Assembly (NCBI GenBank): GCA_017548365.1
Contig: JAFZAC010000007.1
Span: forward strand, 124,001 to 188,000
Source of the DNA: Muribaculaceae bacterium
GTDB taxonomy: Bacteria; Bacteroidota; Bacteroidia; Bacteroidales; Muribaculaceae
DNA length: 64,000 nucleotides
Reading direction: 5' to 3'
In this document: positions 39,247 through 46,675 of the stretch, piece by piece
Position numbering within the stretch: position 1 is the stretch's first letter
How the letters are laid out: each line of letters starts with the position of its first letter
Translations under genes and position numbers: made by a program
Notes under the pieces: model-generated
Seen by the model: only the letters and a program-made list of their open reading frames with translations
Told to the model about the DNA's origin: nothing
The model's database searches: none

Positions 39247-39377
39247 GCTTTTAGAAATAAGGACTCCAAAGGATAAGGTTTTCTTCCATCATAATTATAA
39301 TTTTGTCACTGCTACCACGAGGAAGCAGCAGACAACCATTATAATGATGATGAAGCAGCTCACACTATAGAAAAATG

Positions 39378-39409
39378 TTTGCTCATTTGGAGTTTTTTCC
39401 CTAACTTTG
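39378..39409 (+). promoter_or_regulatory. Promoter of the envelope kinase cassette
   Basis: TTTG (39378-39381), 20 nt, TAACTTTG (39402-39409). The first coding start is at 39741, so the predicted untranslated leader is about 325 nt. Confidence 0.7.
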
Positions 39410-39415
39410 CGATGC

Positions 39416-39740
39416 GGTGGCAAAACTGAGTGCCAAGAGTGGCTGAAAACACCATCGTATATACATTTTTCCAAGGAAGCGTTTAGCTCCCATTCCACGG
39501 CTTGTTAATCTGGACAATTAACCACACCGGTGACTAGGAATGAGAACCAACGCCACCCACTACTAGCAAGGATGCGTCACCCAGGCAACACCAGGCGACG
39601 CTCCAGCATAGAGGTGTGAGCTGTTTTTTCTCGTGGTCACCAGGCAGTCCAGAGCCCGCAAGCCTACGAAGCAAAAAACAAGGCTCACACCTTAGTGCTT
39701 TCACAACATTATTTGATATAAGACTTAAAACAAAACAATC
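39416..39740 (+). promoter_or_regulatory. Long structured leader of the kinase cassette
   Basis: About 325 nt between the promoter and the first gene, more GC-rich than other gaps here. It contains a hairpin GCGTC/GACGC near 39570-39593. A large imperfect inverted repeat pairs AGGTGTGAGC plus a T-run (39612-39629) with an A-run plus GGCTCACACCT (39673-39692), enclosing about 45 nt. This looks like a cis-acting RNA element, but it matched no riboswitch, tmRNA, SRP RNA or RNase P that I know. The minus-strand frame over it (39295-39498) is not convincing as a gene. Confidence 0.45.
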
Positions 39741-40145
39741 ATGAAAAAATCATTTACAATTCTTCTTGCAGTGCTGGTGCTAGGTGCCTGTGCTACAACC
39801 GAGATGAGCGCCAAAAAGCGCACTAAAAGCCGTTCGTCAAGCGGAACAGTCATTAAAAACACTAATAATATTGGACAATCTTATTCCAATAATTATTTTA
39901 GTTTATGGATTGAGTCCAGCAATGGAAATCGGCTTGTAGCGGAACTTGAAAGTCCACAAGATGATATGAACCTTGTGGGCGAGATGAAGAGCGACGGCCG
40001 AGTTGTTATGTGGGAAAAAGAAGACCCCGATCGTTACACAATAGTTGATGGATATTTCTATTCAACTAAAACTGTGCCTTATGGATATTTCAAAGGGAAA
40101 GTATGGGACAAGAAGGATGTTCGATTAAATCAAGAAATTAATTAA
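39741..40145 (+). CDS. Small lipoprotein, kinase cassette gene 1
   Basis: No family recognised. A lipoprotein signal (LGAC, Cys17) is followed by ATTEMSAKKRTKSRSSS, a basic linker, and then about 90 residues of likely beta structure (YFSLWIESSNGNRLVAELES, YFKGKVWDKKDVRLNQ). The first 28 codons are nearly the same as those of the 40977 gene, at DNA as well as protein level, while the mature parts differ. It opens the cassette and is followed after 12 bp by the BACON/zinc-finger gene. Confidence 0.75.
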   Translation: MKKSFTILLAVLVLGACATTEMSAKKRTKSRSSSGTVIKNTNNIGQSYSNNYFSLWIESSNGNRLVAELESPQDDMNLVGEMKSDGRVVMWEKEDPDRYTIVDGYFYSTKTVPYGYFKGKVWDKKDVRLNQEIN

Positions 40146-40157
40146 CTAATTGCAAAA

Positions 40158-40934
40158 ATGAAAAAATCTATATTATTTCTTGCTGGGCTTGCTTTGATTA
40201 TGCTCAGCGCATGTAATGGAGCCAACAACATCAGTGTTGACAAAAATAGTATCTCGTTCCCCATTGGGGGTGGAGAAGAAAACGTGAGCGTCACAGCCGA
40301 CGGCAGTTGGAACGTTAAGGAATGCCCTGATTGGGTTACCGCCGAGATTCATGACAGCTTGATGGTTATCAAAGTTCAGAACAACGAAACCGGCACCCCA
40401 CGCGAAGGCGACATTGTTCTCGCTGGAAAAGATGATGTGACAGTAACCATCCATGTGAAGCAAGCTACCAAGTGCACTCACATCACTCCTGCAAGCGACA
40501 AGGTCGAGTTTGAGAAAGAAGGTGGCACACAGACAATTGCAATTGACACTGACGGAAGTCCGCAAATCGAGGCTCCTGAGGGCTTCACTGCCACCTACGA
40601 CAACGGCACACTTTCAGTTACCGCTCCAGCCAACGAAGCCGGCTCCAAGCGAGGTGAGATAAAACTCACCTGCGAAGACCAAAGCGCTACAATCTATGCG
40701 ACTCAAAAGGGTAACGTGTGCCAGCGATGCGGCGGCACCGGCAAAATCACCTGCCCCAAATGCAATGGAAAAGGCTTAGTACACGTCTATGTAGCACCAG
40801 ACTTGAGAGATATGGTAAGTGGCCTAGATTATTGTTCAAAATGTGGTGGACATTGGATAGGACCTAATGATGGAGACATTGTAAAAGGTTCTGGACGCAT
40901 CAAGTGCCCCGACTGCGGCGGAACTGGACAGTAA
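40158..40934 (+). CDS. Lipoprotein with BACON domains and DnaJ-type zinc finger
   Basis: Lipobox LSAC (Cys19). Two BACON-type immunoglobulin-like domains follow (about 25-103 and 107-185; SFPIGGGEENVSVTADGSWN is the typical first strand pair). BACON domains of Bacteroidetes are thought to bind glycans or proteins outside the cell. Residues 188-258 carry four CxxCxGxG-like repeats in DnaJ order: CQRCGGTG, CPKCNGKG, CSKCGGHW, CPDCGGTG; the third is imperfect. There is no J domain. A DnaJ-type zinc finger on an exported lipoprotein is odd, since these normally act in the cytoplasm on unfolded chains. A close paralogue lies at 59761. It is gene 2 of the kinase cassette. Confidence 0.82.
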   Translation: MKKSILFLAGLALIMLSACNGANNISVDKNSISFPIGGGEENVSVTADGSWNVKECPDWVTAEIHDSLMVIKVQNNETGTPREGDIVLAGKDDVTVTIHVKQATKCTHITPASDKVEFEKEGGTQTIAIDTDGSPQIEAPEGFTATYDNGTLSVTAPANEAGSKRGEIKLTCEDQSATIYATQKGNVCQRCGGTGKITCPKCNGKGLVHVYVAPDLRDMVSGLDYCSKCGGHWIGPNDGDIVKGSGRIKCPDCGGTGQ

Positions 40935-40976
40935 CAAAAATTCCTGATTTTAAAATTATTATCACAACAAACAATC

Positions 40977-41459
40977 ATGAAAAAGCTATTTACAATCCTT
41001 TTGGCAGTGCTGGTGCTAGGTACCTGTGCTACAACCGAAATGAGCGCCAAGAAACGCAAACATAGTGTACAACAAGCATCTTCGGGTGTCAATCTATATT
41101 CAGAGAACGATGCTGGCAATAGCGGCATTTTCTATTATAGATTAGAGCTAACTGGTGGGCGACAAATCCATGACTATATTCTTGGCATTGATAGCTATGA
41201 TGAATACTGTATGCCTCATTGTGAGGCCTATTACTATGATGTATATAACGACAATATTATTTATATGCAAGGGCATGCTAAATCCAAGAACATTTTGGAA
41301 CTCGAGAGCAATGACGGTTTCAAACTCACTGTAACCTATAAGAGCAAAAACGAGATTAAGGTGAAAGAAGGCACAGTCACTTCGACTTTCAAAAAGATTG
41401 CAAACGATCTTGCACCCACCGAAGAAGATGTAAGAAACGCTGTCAACAAGTTGCCTTAA
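40977..41459 (+). CDS. Small lipoprotein, kinase cassette gene 3
   Basis: No family recognised. The signal peptide and next residues (Cys17, ATTEMSAKKRK) almost copy those of the 39741 gene; the mature part (IFYYRLELTGGRQIHDYILG, LESNDGFKLTVTYKSKN) is different in sequence but similar in size and predicted beta content. The lipobox reads LGTC, less usual than LGAC but acceptable. It follows the BACON gene after 42 bp and is separated from the pseudokinase gene by a strong palindrome. Confidence 0.72.
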   Translation: MKKLFTILLAVLVLGTCATTEMSAKKRKHSVQQASSGVNLYSENDAGNSGIFYYRLELTGGRQIHDYILGIDSYDEYCMPHCEAYYYDVYNDNIIYMQGHAKSKNILELESNDGFKLTVTYKSKNEIKVKEGTVTSTFKKIANDLAPTEEDVRNAVNKLP

Positions 41460-41486
41460 TAAGACACTTGGTATAAAAATCCCTTT

Positions 41487-41531
41487 TATAGCGCGCTGAT
41501 AGCTGAAAAAATCAGTTCTCAGCGCGCTATA
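41487..41531 (+). promoter_or_regulatory. Long palindromic hairpin inside the kinase cassette
   Basis: TATAGCGCGCTGA (41487-41499) and TCAGCGCGCTATA (41519-41531) form a perfect 13-bp stem with a loop that can itself pair (AGCTGA with TCAGT). No T-run follows, so it is either a weak terminator that tunes expression of the kinases relative to the lipoproteins, or an RNA stability or operator element. Confidence 0.6.
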
Positions 41532-41545
41532 ATCAAAAATATGAG

Positions 41546-41553
41546 TAACTTTG
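41546..41553 (+). promoter_or_regulatory. -7 element before the pseudokinase gene
   Basis: TAACTTTG, identical to the -7 element of the cassette promoter, lies 20 bp before the ATG. The -33 position falls in the palindrome and has no TTTG. A secondary promoter is possible. Confidence 0.35.
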
Positions 41554-41572
41554 AGCACAAATACAATCTTAT

Positions 41573-43012
41573 ATGCAAGACGGTAGCAACATTTACAACT
41601 CATCAAGCTTCTTTGAGCCCATGGAGGGCGACATAGGAGCACAATTCACCGACTTCAGTGACCTGCCTTGTCAACGACCATGGCTGTGCCTAAAGCGGGT
41701 GAAACGCTTTGGACAATGGTGGGTCGTGAAAGGCGTCAACCCGCAGTTTGAGCCTCGCAACAAGGCGCAGCAGCTGCTCGACCGCGAGTTTGAGCGCGGC
41801 ATGACGCTGTGGCACCCAAGCATCGTTCGCATGATAGCCCAGCAAGAAGTTCCCACCATGGAGGGGCGATGCATCATCGAAGAATGGGTCGACGGCACAA
41901 GTCTTGACAAATTTATAGCATCCGACCCCGCTGTCGAAGTTCGTCAGGATATCGCCACCCAGCTTGTAGAGGCCGTTCGCTACTATATGAGCAAGGGCAT
42001 AACGCACGGCAACCTCAAGCCCAGCAATATTCTTGTCACCCATAATGGCTCACGAGTGAAAATTATTGACTTCGAGCCCGAAGCAACTGAAGCTCAAACC
42101 GATTTCACCGCTCTTGCCCAGCTTTTGCGCCAGATGCGGCTACCACGCAAATTCAACAATGTGATAAATCATTGCGAGAAAGGCAAATACCACTCGCCCG
42201 AGAAATTGCATCAAGCCTTCACCTCTGCACAAAAGAAAAAGCACTTGCGATGGCTCATGCCAGCGACATTGGCAATAGTGGCTCTTGCGGCTATTGCTGC
42301 AGCTTTCTTTTGGGGCAATAGACAGCAGCAAGCCAACAAGCAAAAACTGCCAACAGGATATGACGTTGACAGCATTGTTCCAGGTGTCAATGTAGCGTTC
42401 TCAACATTATCACTTTGCGACATATATTATCTGCATTTCGATTCTATAACACCTGGTAATATCTCCGATACCATCGCCGTCGACCTGGGACTAAGCGTGA
42501 AATGGAGCCGAATGAACATGGGAGCTGAGCATCCGTCGGTTAACATGGTGGGAAGTTTCTATTCTTGGGGAGACACCACCGATGTGGGCAAATGGGGAGG
42601 ACTAAACAAGTACTGGCCACAACACAAGGCGGTGCCAAGCAAGTCGATTAGCGGCTCGGACATTGACTTTGTTCACAAGCGCTGGGGCGGCAAGTGGAGA
42701 ATGCCCACAATCGAGGAATTTAGAGAGCTCATCAACCGTTGCAAGTGGCAATTTCGCAATGCAGGTGATGGAGCAGCAGGATATGTGGTCACAGGACCTA
42801 ATGGCAATTGCATCTTCATGCCACTGGCAGGATGGAGCGACGACGGCATCAACATGCAAAACATAGGCCGATATGGCTACTATTGGACATCAACCCCCAC
42901 TGCCGATGGCAAGCGCATGGCACATTACGTACTTCTCGACGAGGGCAAAATCATCGCCGAGCAAACCGAAACATTCGACCGCCTCATGGCAATAAGGCCG
43001 GTCCAGCAGTAA
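41573..43012 (+). CDS. Membrane pseudokinase with Fibrobacter-type outer domain
   Basis: The N-terminal part (about 25-210) is a bacterial Ser/Thr kinase fold: the VAIK-like Lys in WWVVKGVN is present and EEWVDGTSLDKFI marks the hinge. The catalytic loop HRDLKPSN reads HGNLKPSN (145-152), with Asn147 in place of the proton-accepting Asp. DFG reads DFE (166-168), and the activation segment with its APE motif is missing: DFE runs straight into TDFTALAQLLRQMRLPRKFN. Transfer activity is therefore unlikely. One membrane helix (about 226-246) leads to an outer domain (about 300-479) of the FISUMP/Fib_succ_major type (AVDLGLSVKWSRMNMGAE, WGGKWRMPT, GYVVTGPNGNCIFMPLAG, YGYYWTST). Its neighbour encodes the same architecture with a complete catalytic core. 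Confidence 0.85.
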   Translation: MQDGSNIYNSSSFFEPMEGDIGAQFTDFSDLPCQRPWLCLKRVKRFGQWWVVKGVNPQFEPRNKAQQLLDREFERGMTLWHPSIVRMIAQQEVPTMEGRCIIEEWVDGTSLDKFIASDPAVEVRQDIATQLVEAVRYYMSKGITHGNLKPSNILVTHNGSRVKIIDFEPEATEAQTDFTALAQLLRQMRLPRKFNNVINHCEKGKYHSPEKLHQAFTSAQKKKHLRWLMPATLAIVALAAIAAAFFWGNRQQQANKQKLPTGYDVDSIVPGVNVAFSTLSLCDIYYLHFDSITPGNISDTIAVDLGLSVKWSRMNMGAEHPSVNMVGSFYSWGDTTDVGKWGGLNKYWPQHKAVPSKSISGSDIDFVHKRWGGKWRMPTIEEFRELINRCKWQFRNAGDGAAGYVVTGPNGNCIFMPLAGWSDDGINMQNIGRYGYYWTSTPTADGKRMAHYVLLDEGKIIAEQTETFDRLMAIRPVQQ

Positions 43013-43066
43013 ATGCATTGTTCATACTGCCCAATGCATAATCTATAACCAGTTTAATCGTTTTAC

Positions 43067-44641
43067 TTGTTGTCACCGAGATTTGAAAATATTGTTTTGC
43101 TTGAGCGTCAGGGTCAGTTCAACCAGCTGGCAAGAGGTGAGCGATTTGGCAAGTTGTGGTTCCTCAAGGGCATCAAGCCCGAATTTGCCGACAAGAAGCT
43201 ATACCGTGACTTGCTGCGCAAGGAGTTTGACATCGCCATGCATCTTCGTCATCCAAATATCGTGGGTGTTGTAAGCATCGAGAATATTGAAAAGCTGGGC
43301 ACCTGCATAGTTGAGGAGTGGATAGATGGAACCACTTTGTTGCAATGGCTCAAAAACGGCCATTCACTTGACGAGAAAATAAACATTTTGCACCAGCTCA
43401 TGGCGGCTATAGCTCATTGCCACAACTATCAAGTGGTGCATCGCGACCTCAAGCCTTCCAATATCATGATCACTCTCGAGGACAACAGCCTGAAACTTAT
43501 AGACTTCGGGCTCAGCGACACCGACAGCTACAGCTCGCTAAAGGCTGCAGCAGGCACCGTCAACTATATCGCTCCCGAAGTGCTTGAGACCAAAGGCGCA
43601 ATCGACGCTCGAGCCGATATCTTCTCGCTTGGCATGATTATGAAGGACATGGATTTGCCCAAGATTTTCAATGATGTTATTGTCAAAGCCACTGCTGCCA
43701 ATCCCGCCCAAAGGTACTCCACCCTGTCGCAATTGCAGGAAGCTTTTAACCAAGCTGCAACTAAAAGTCGCAAAAATAGAACGATGGCCCTAGTTTCGGT
43801 TGCAATAGCAATGCTTTGTTCAATAGCTTTCTTGGGCGGCTATAACTTAAATTTCAATGACTTTAAACCACAGTTGGCCACATCTTCTCAAAGTTCCTCA
43901 ATACCAGGATGGCAGCGAGGAGACAGCTTGACTCTTGCCCGCGACACTTCGCTCATGGTCATAGATGTACCCGAGAAAAGGTTTTCGGTGTTTTTACCGC
44001 ATCCCGGCACCGACAAAATCCCATGCAAGATTCCTGAAAGTGAAGCCATCGACATGGGACTCAACGTCGACTGGGCACCATTTAACGTGGGAGCACAATC
44101 TCCCTGTCTCATGATGCCTGGAGTGATGATAAATGGTGGCATGGAGAATCCTTTCACAGTGCTGCATGGCTATTGTTTTGGAGACCATTCATCGCACCGC
44201 ACCGAGAGTTTTGAGGGCACACGTTTTGATGCCGCGCGCAAGTTGTGGGGTGGCAAGTGGCGCTTGCCCCTTGTTGAAGACTTTAAGGAACTCGTGGACA
44301 AATGCCAGTGGAAATTCACAAATGAGCCAGGCACCATTCCGGGATATATTGTCACTGGACCAAGCGGCAACTCCATATTCTTACCCTTAGCGGGATTCCG
44401 ATACGACCGTCGCTACTTCTCGACAGGCTACAAAGGGTATTACTGGACAGCAAATCGCACACAACCTAAAGAAGAAGACTCAGTAGGCATAATGGCTTTT
44501 ATTATTACCGACGATATGATTTTTTTCCAGTCATTAGGGGTGCTCAACGGATTTTCAATTCGACCCGTCATCGACAAGAAACCTCACAAAATCAACGATT
44601 TCTACAACCAGCCATCTGAGAACGAACCAAACAAGCCATAA
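43067..44641 (+). CDS. Membrane Ser/Thr kinase with Fibrobacter-type outer domain
   Basis: Hanks-type kinase with intact motifs: Lys34 in LWFLKGIK, HRDLKPSN (125-132), DFG (146-148) and GTVNYIAPEVLE. The C-lobe is short. A single membrane helix (about 239-258) connects to an outer FISUMP-like domain (about 325-508; DMGLNVDWAPFNVGAQ, WGGKWRLPLVEDFKELVDKC, GYIVTGPSGNSIFLPLAGF). It would place a kinase inside and a sensor or ligand-binding head outside. No ATG fits: stops at 43046 and 43055 close the frame, leaving TTG at 43067 or 43070. Compared with the pseudokinase it lacks about 20 N-terminal residues, so a non-ATG start or a slight 5' truncation is possible. The N-terminal glycine-rich loop is reduced (ARGERFGKLW). 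Confidence 0.85.
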   Translation: MLSPRFENIVLLERQGQFNQLARGERFGKLWFLKGIKPEFADKKLYRDLLRKEFDIAMHLRHPNIVGVVSIENIEKLGTCIVEEWIDGTTLLQWLKNGHSLDEKINILHQLMAAIAHCHNYQVVHRDLKPSNIMITLEDNSLKLIDFGLSDTDSYSSLKAAAGTVNYIAPEVLETKGAIDARADIFSLGMIMKDMDLPKIFNDVIVKATAANPAQRYSTLSQLQEAFNQAATKSRKNRTMALVSVAIAMLCSIAFLGGYNLNFNDFKPQLATSSQSSSIPGWQRGDSLTLARDTSLMVIDVPEKRFSVFLPHPGTDKIPCKIPESEAIDMGLNVDWAPFNVGAQSPCLMMPGVMINGGMENPFTVLHGYCFGDHSSHRTESFEGTRFDAARKLWGGKWRLPLVEDFKELVDKCQWKFTNEPGTIPGYIVTGPSGNSIFLPLAGFRYDRRYFSTGYKGYYWTANRTQPKEEDSVGIMAFIITDDMIFFQSLGVLNGFSIRPVIDKKPHKINDFYNQPSENEPNKP

Positions 44642-44698
44642 CAATAAAATAATATTGGCACAATTCTTGCAATTGCTTCTATCATACTACACTATATT

Positions 44699-44887
44699 AT
44701 GAAAAAGTCAAAGACAACCAAGAGCAACGCGATGGACAAAATCATCAAGATGATTTCCCGCGATGAACAGATGGAACGAAATGGAGGCGGACAATGGGTC
44801 TCCACTCATCGCGTGCACAAGTCCAAAAAGCAGTACTCCCGACGAAGGCATAAGCACGACACAAAGCAAGCTCTCAACGATGAATAA
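44699..44887 (+). CDS. Small basic protein, end of kinase cassette
   Basis: A 62-residue Lys/Arg-rich protein. SRDEQMERNG and HRVHKSKKQYSRRRHKH resemble short conserved Bacteroidetes proteins that I recognise only as hypothetical. There is no signal peptide or membrane helix, so it is cytoplasmic and possibly nucleic-acid binding. It lies 57 bp after the kinase gene and before a terminator; whether it belongs to the kinase system is uncertain. Confidence 0.65.
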   Translation: MKKSKTTKSNAMDKIIKMISRDEQMERNGGGQWVSTHRVHKSKKQYSRRRHKHDTKQALNDE

Positions 44888-44888
44888 A

Positions 44889-44920
44889 AATCCCGTCGCC
44901 CACAACCGAGCGACGGGATT
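44889..44920. terminator. Bidirectional terminator
   Basis: AATCCCGTCGC (44889-44899) and GCGACGGGATT (44910-44920) form a perfect 11-bp stem. On the minus strand it is followed by TTTTTATT, so it is strongest for the convergent susCD unit; on the plus strand the tail is weaker. Confidence 0.85.
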
Positions 44921-44945
44921 CTATCTTTAGGATATTGTGCTGTCT

Positions 44946-46658
44946 TTAGAAAAGATATGTATCTCGAGGATTAATGCACAATCCAAGAATGCGGTCACGA
45001 TTGTTGTTGAAGTCAACCACTGTTTGTGTCTCTGGATTGTAATATTTCAAACCAGTAGTATAGACCTTCTCAGTGCTTGCTGCACGGAAGCCGAAGTAAA
45101 CAAAGTGAGTAACAGCATCAACAGCAAACTGGGTAGTGTACACGCCCTCGTCGGCTGTGGTGTTCTCGGGATTGGCCTCCATAGTAATGAACTTCACAAA
45201 CTGATCATAGTCAAGACCGTCGCTAGGACCTGGGAGAGGATAATGAGTGAAACCAGGACCTGGTGTTCCGCCCTTACACATCCATACATAGAGTGCGCCA
45301 TATTCCTCATCTATAGTGAAGGCTCTTGGCTGAGTAGCCTGAAGCAAGATTGGGAATGGGATTGGACCGGGCTTGGTTGATGATGGCTCACCAATATCGC
45401 TGGTGCGGAATCTATAGATACCGTTGCCCGAGTAGTTCTTACCCCACCAGAAGGTACCGCTCTTGTCTTGCAGCAGTCCAGTGTGGATAGCACCATAAGC
45501 AATACCGTTGCCATAGTATTGAAGCATATTGTTCACACAGAAGTAGCCGGCGGTACTATTGAAGTTAGTCTTCTCGGTCTCACCACGAGTAGTAAGAGGA
45601 ATGCGGCGAATTCCTGTGTTACGGTCGGTATAATACAGGTTGGTACCATCGCTGAAGCCCTGGAATGGGTCATTGAAGGCCTGCTGGCCCACATTGGTAA
45701 TCATTGTGCTTACATCAGTTCCGTCGGCAGTCATCACACTAATCTTACCATCGCCAAGAACGCCGTTCTCATCATTGACATAGTAGTACTGCTTACCACA
45801 GTCAAGGATGTAGACATAGTCACGACCTTCGACGCTGGCAAACACCAGTGTGGTGGGCATGTTGCCTGAGTTAACGCCCATGTCAAATGGCATGTTCTTA
45901 GTGCCCGCGGGCAATTGGCTCATATCAACAAGCTTATAAGCCTTGATATTGCCACCAAACACTGCATAGTACAATGTTGGGCAAGGTATCGATGATCCCA
46001 CTTGAACGTTAACATAGCTGTCCTCAAGACGACGATTCTCACCATTGACATCAAACCAAGTTTGAAGTTCAATCTTCTGAGAACCAATGTTCTTGAATTT
46101 AAGCTTGCCGGGGTTATCTACTGAGCCGTCGCTGTGACTATAACCTGTGAACTCAGTAATGGTTGTTCCATCTTCAAGTGCTGTGCCATCGGGGAACTTC
46201 CACACATACTTGCACTCCAGATTCTCGGGGTTGGGAAGGGAGATATCAAGCAGCACGGTAACATCGTTGATAACTACTGTCTCGGCACTTTGCTCAACAA
46301 CGCTGAGCACTGGAGCGATATCGTAGATGAGCAATGGATAGGTGCGCTTGCCAACACCATCAACGGTGAGTGTAACATTGTAAACACCGGCTTTCTCATA
46401 CTTGTGAGTAGGGTTCTGGTCGCTTGAGGTCGTGCCATCACCAAAGTCCCAGGTCACATTGCCGCTCTTCTCCGAAATGTTGTTGAATTTAATTGTCGAC
46501 ACCACATAGAAATCGAGAGTATATTCATCTCCATCAACATTGTAGGTGAAGTCTACATCTTTGCCGCCAAAGTTACCGTAAACGGGTTCCTTCTCGATGC
46601 AAGATGTCAACGAAAACACCAGCAATGTCATTAATGCTATTTTCTTAAATATCTTCAT
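44946..46658 (-). CDS. PKD-domain surface lipoprotein of the susCD locus
   Basis: Lipobox LTSC (Cys20). A PKD domain lies at about 55-110 (VTWDFGDGTTSSDQNPTHKYEKAGVYNVTLTV), and a second Ig-like region at about 120-210 (CKYVWKFPDGTAL). The remaining 350 residues have repeated hydrophobic strand patterns, perhaps a beta-propeller (LVFASVEGRDYVYILDCG, LYYTDRNTGIRRIPL). It occupies the SusE/SusF-like position as the last gene of the susCD unit, so binding of the imported ligand at the cell surface is likely. It follows the previous gene by 17 bp. Confidence 0.8.
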   Translation of the reverse strand: MKIFKKIALMTLLVFSLTSCIEKEPVYGNFGGKDVDFTYNVDGDEYTLDFYVVSTIKFNNISEKSGNVTWDFGDGTTSSDQNPTHKYEKAGVYNVTLTVDGVGKRTYPLLIYDIAPVLSVVEQSAETVVINDVTVLLDISLPNPENLECKYVWKFPDGTALEDGTTITEFTGYSHSDGSVDNPGKLKFKNIGSQKIELQTWFDVNGENRRLEDSYVNVQVGSSIPCPTLYYAVFGGNIKAYKLVDMSQLPAGTKNMPFDMGVNSGNMPTTLVFASVEGRDYVYILDCGKQYYYVNDENGVLGDGKISVMTADGTDVSTMITNVGQQAFNDPFQGFSDGTNLYYTDRNTGIRRIPLTTRGETEKTNFNSTAGYFCVNNMLQYYGNGIAYGAIHTGLLQDKSGTFWWGKNYSGNGIYRFRTSDIGEPSSTKPGPIPFPILLQATQPRAFTIDEEYGALYVWMCKGGTPGPGFTHYPLPGPSDGLDYDQFVKFITMEANPENTTADEGVYTTQFAVDAVTHFVYFGFRAASTEKVYTTGLKYYNPETQTVVDFNNNRDRILGLCINPRDTYLF

Positions 46659-46675
46659 AACTCAAAGTGATGTTT

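Noticed and set aside
39295..39498. 67-residue minus-strand frame with a hydrophobic end
   Set aside because: It overlaps the kinase cassette promoter and leader, and has no recognisable start context or homologue known to me.
39541..39700. Possible tmRNA, SRP RNA or RNase P RNA in the kinase leader
   Set aside because: None of the conserved cores of these RNAs is present on either strand as far as can be read by eye.
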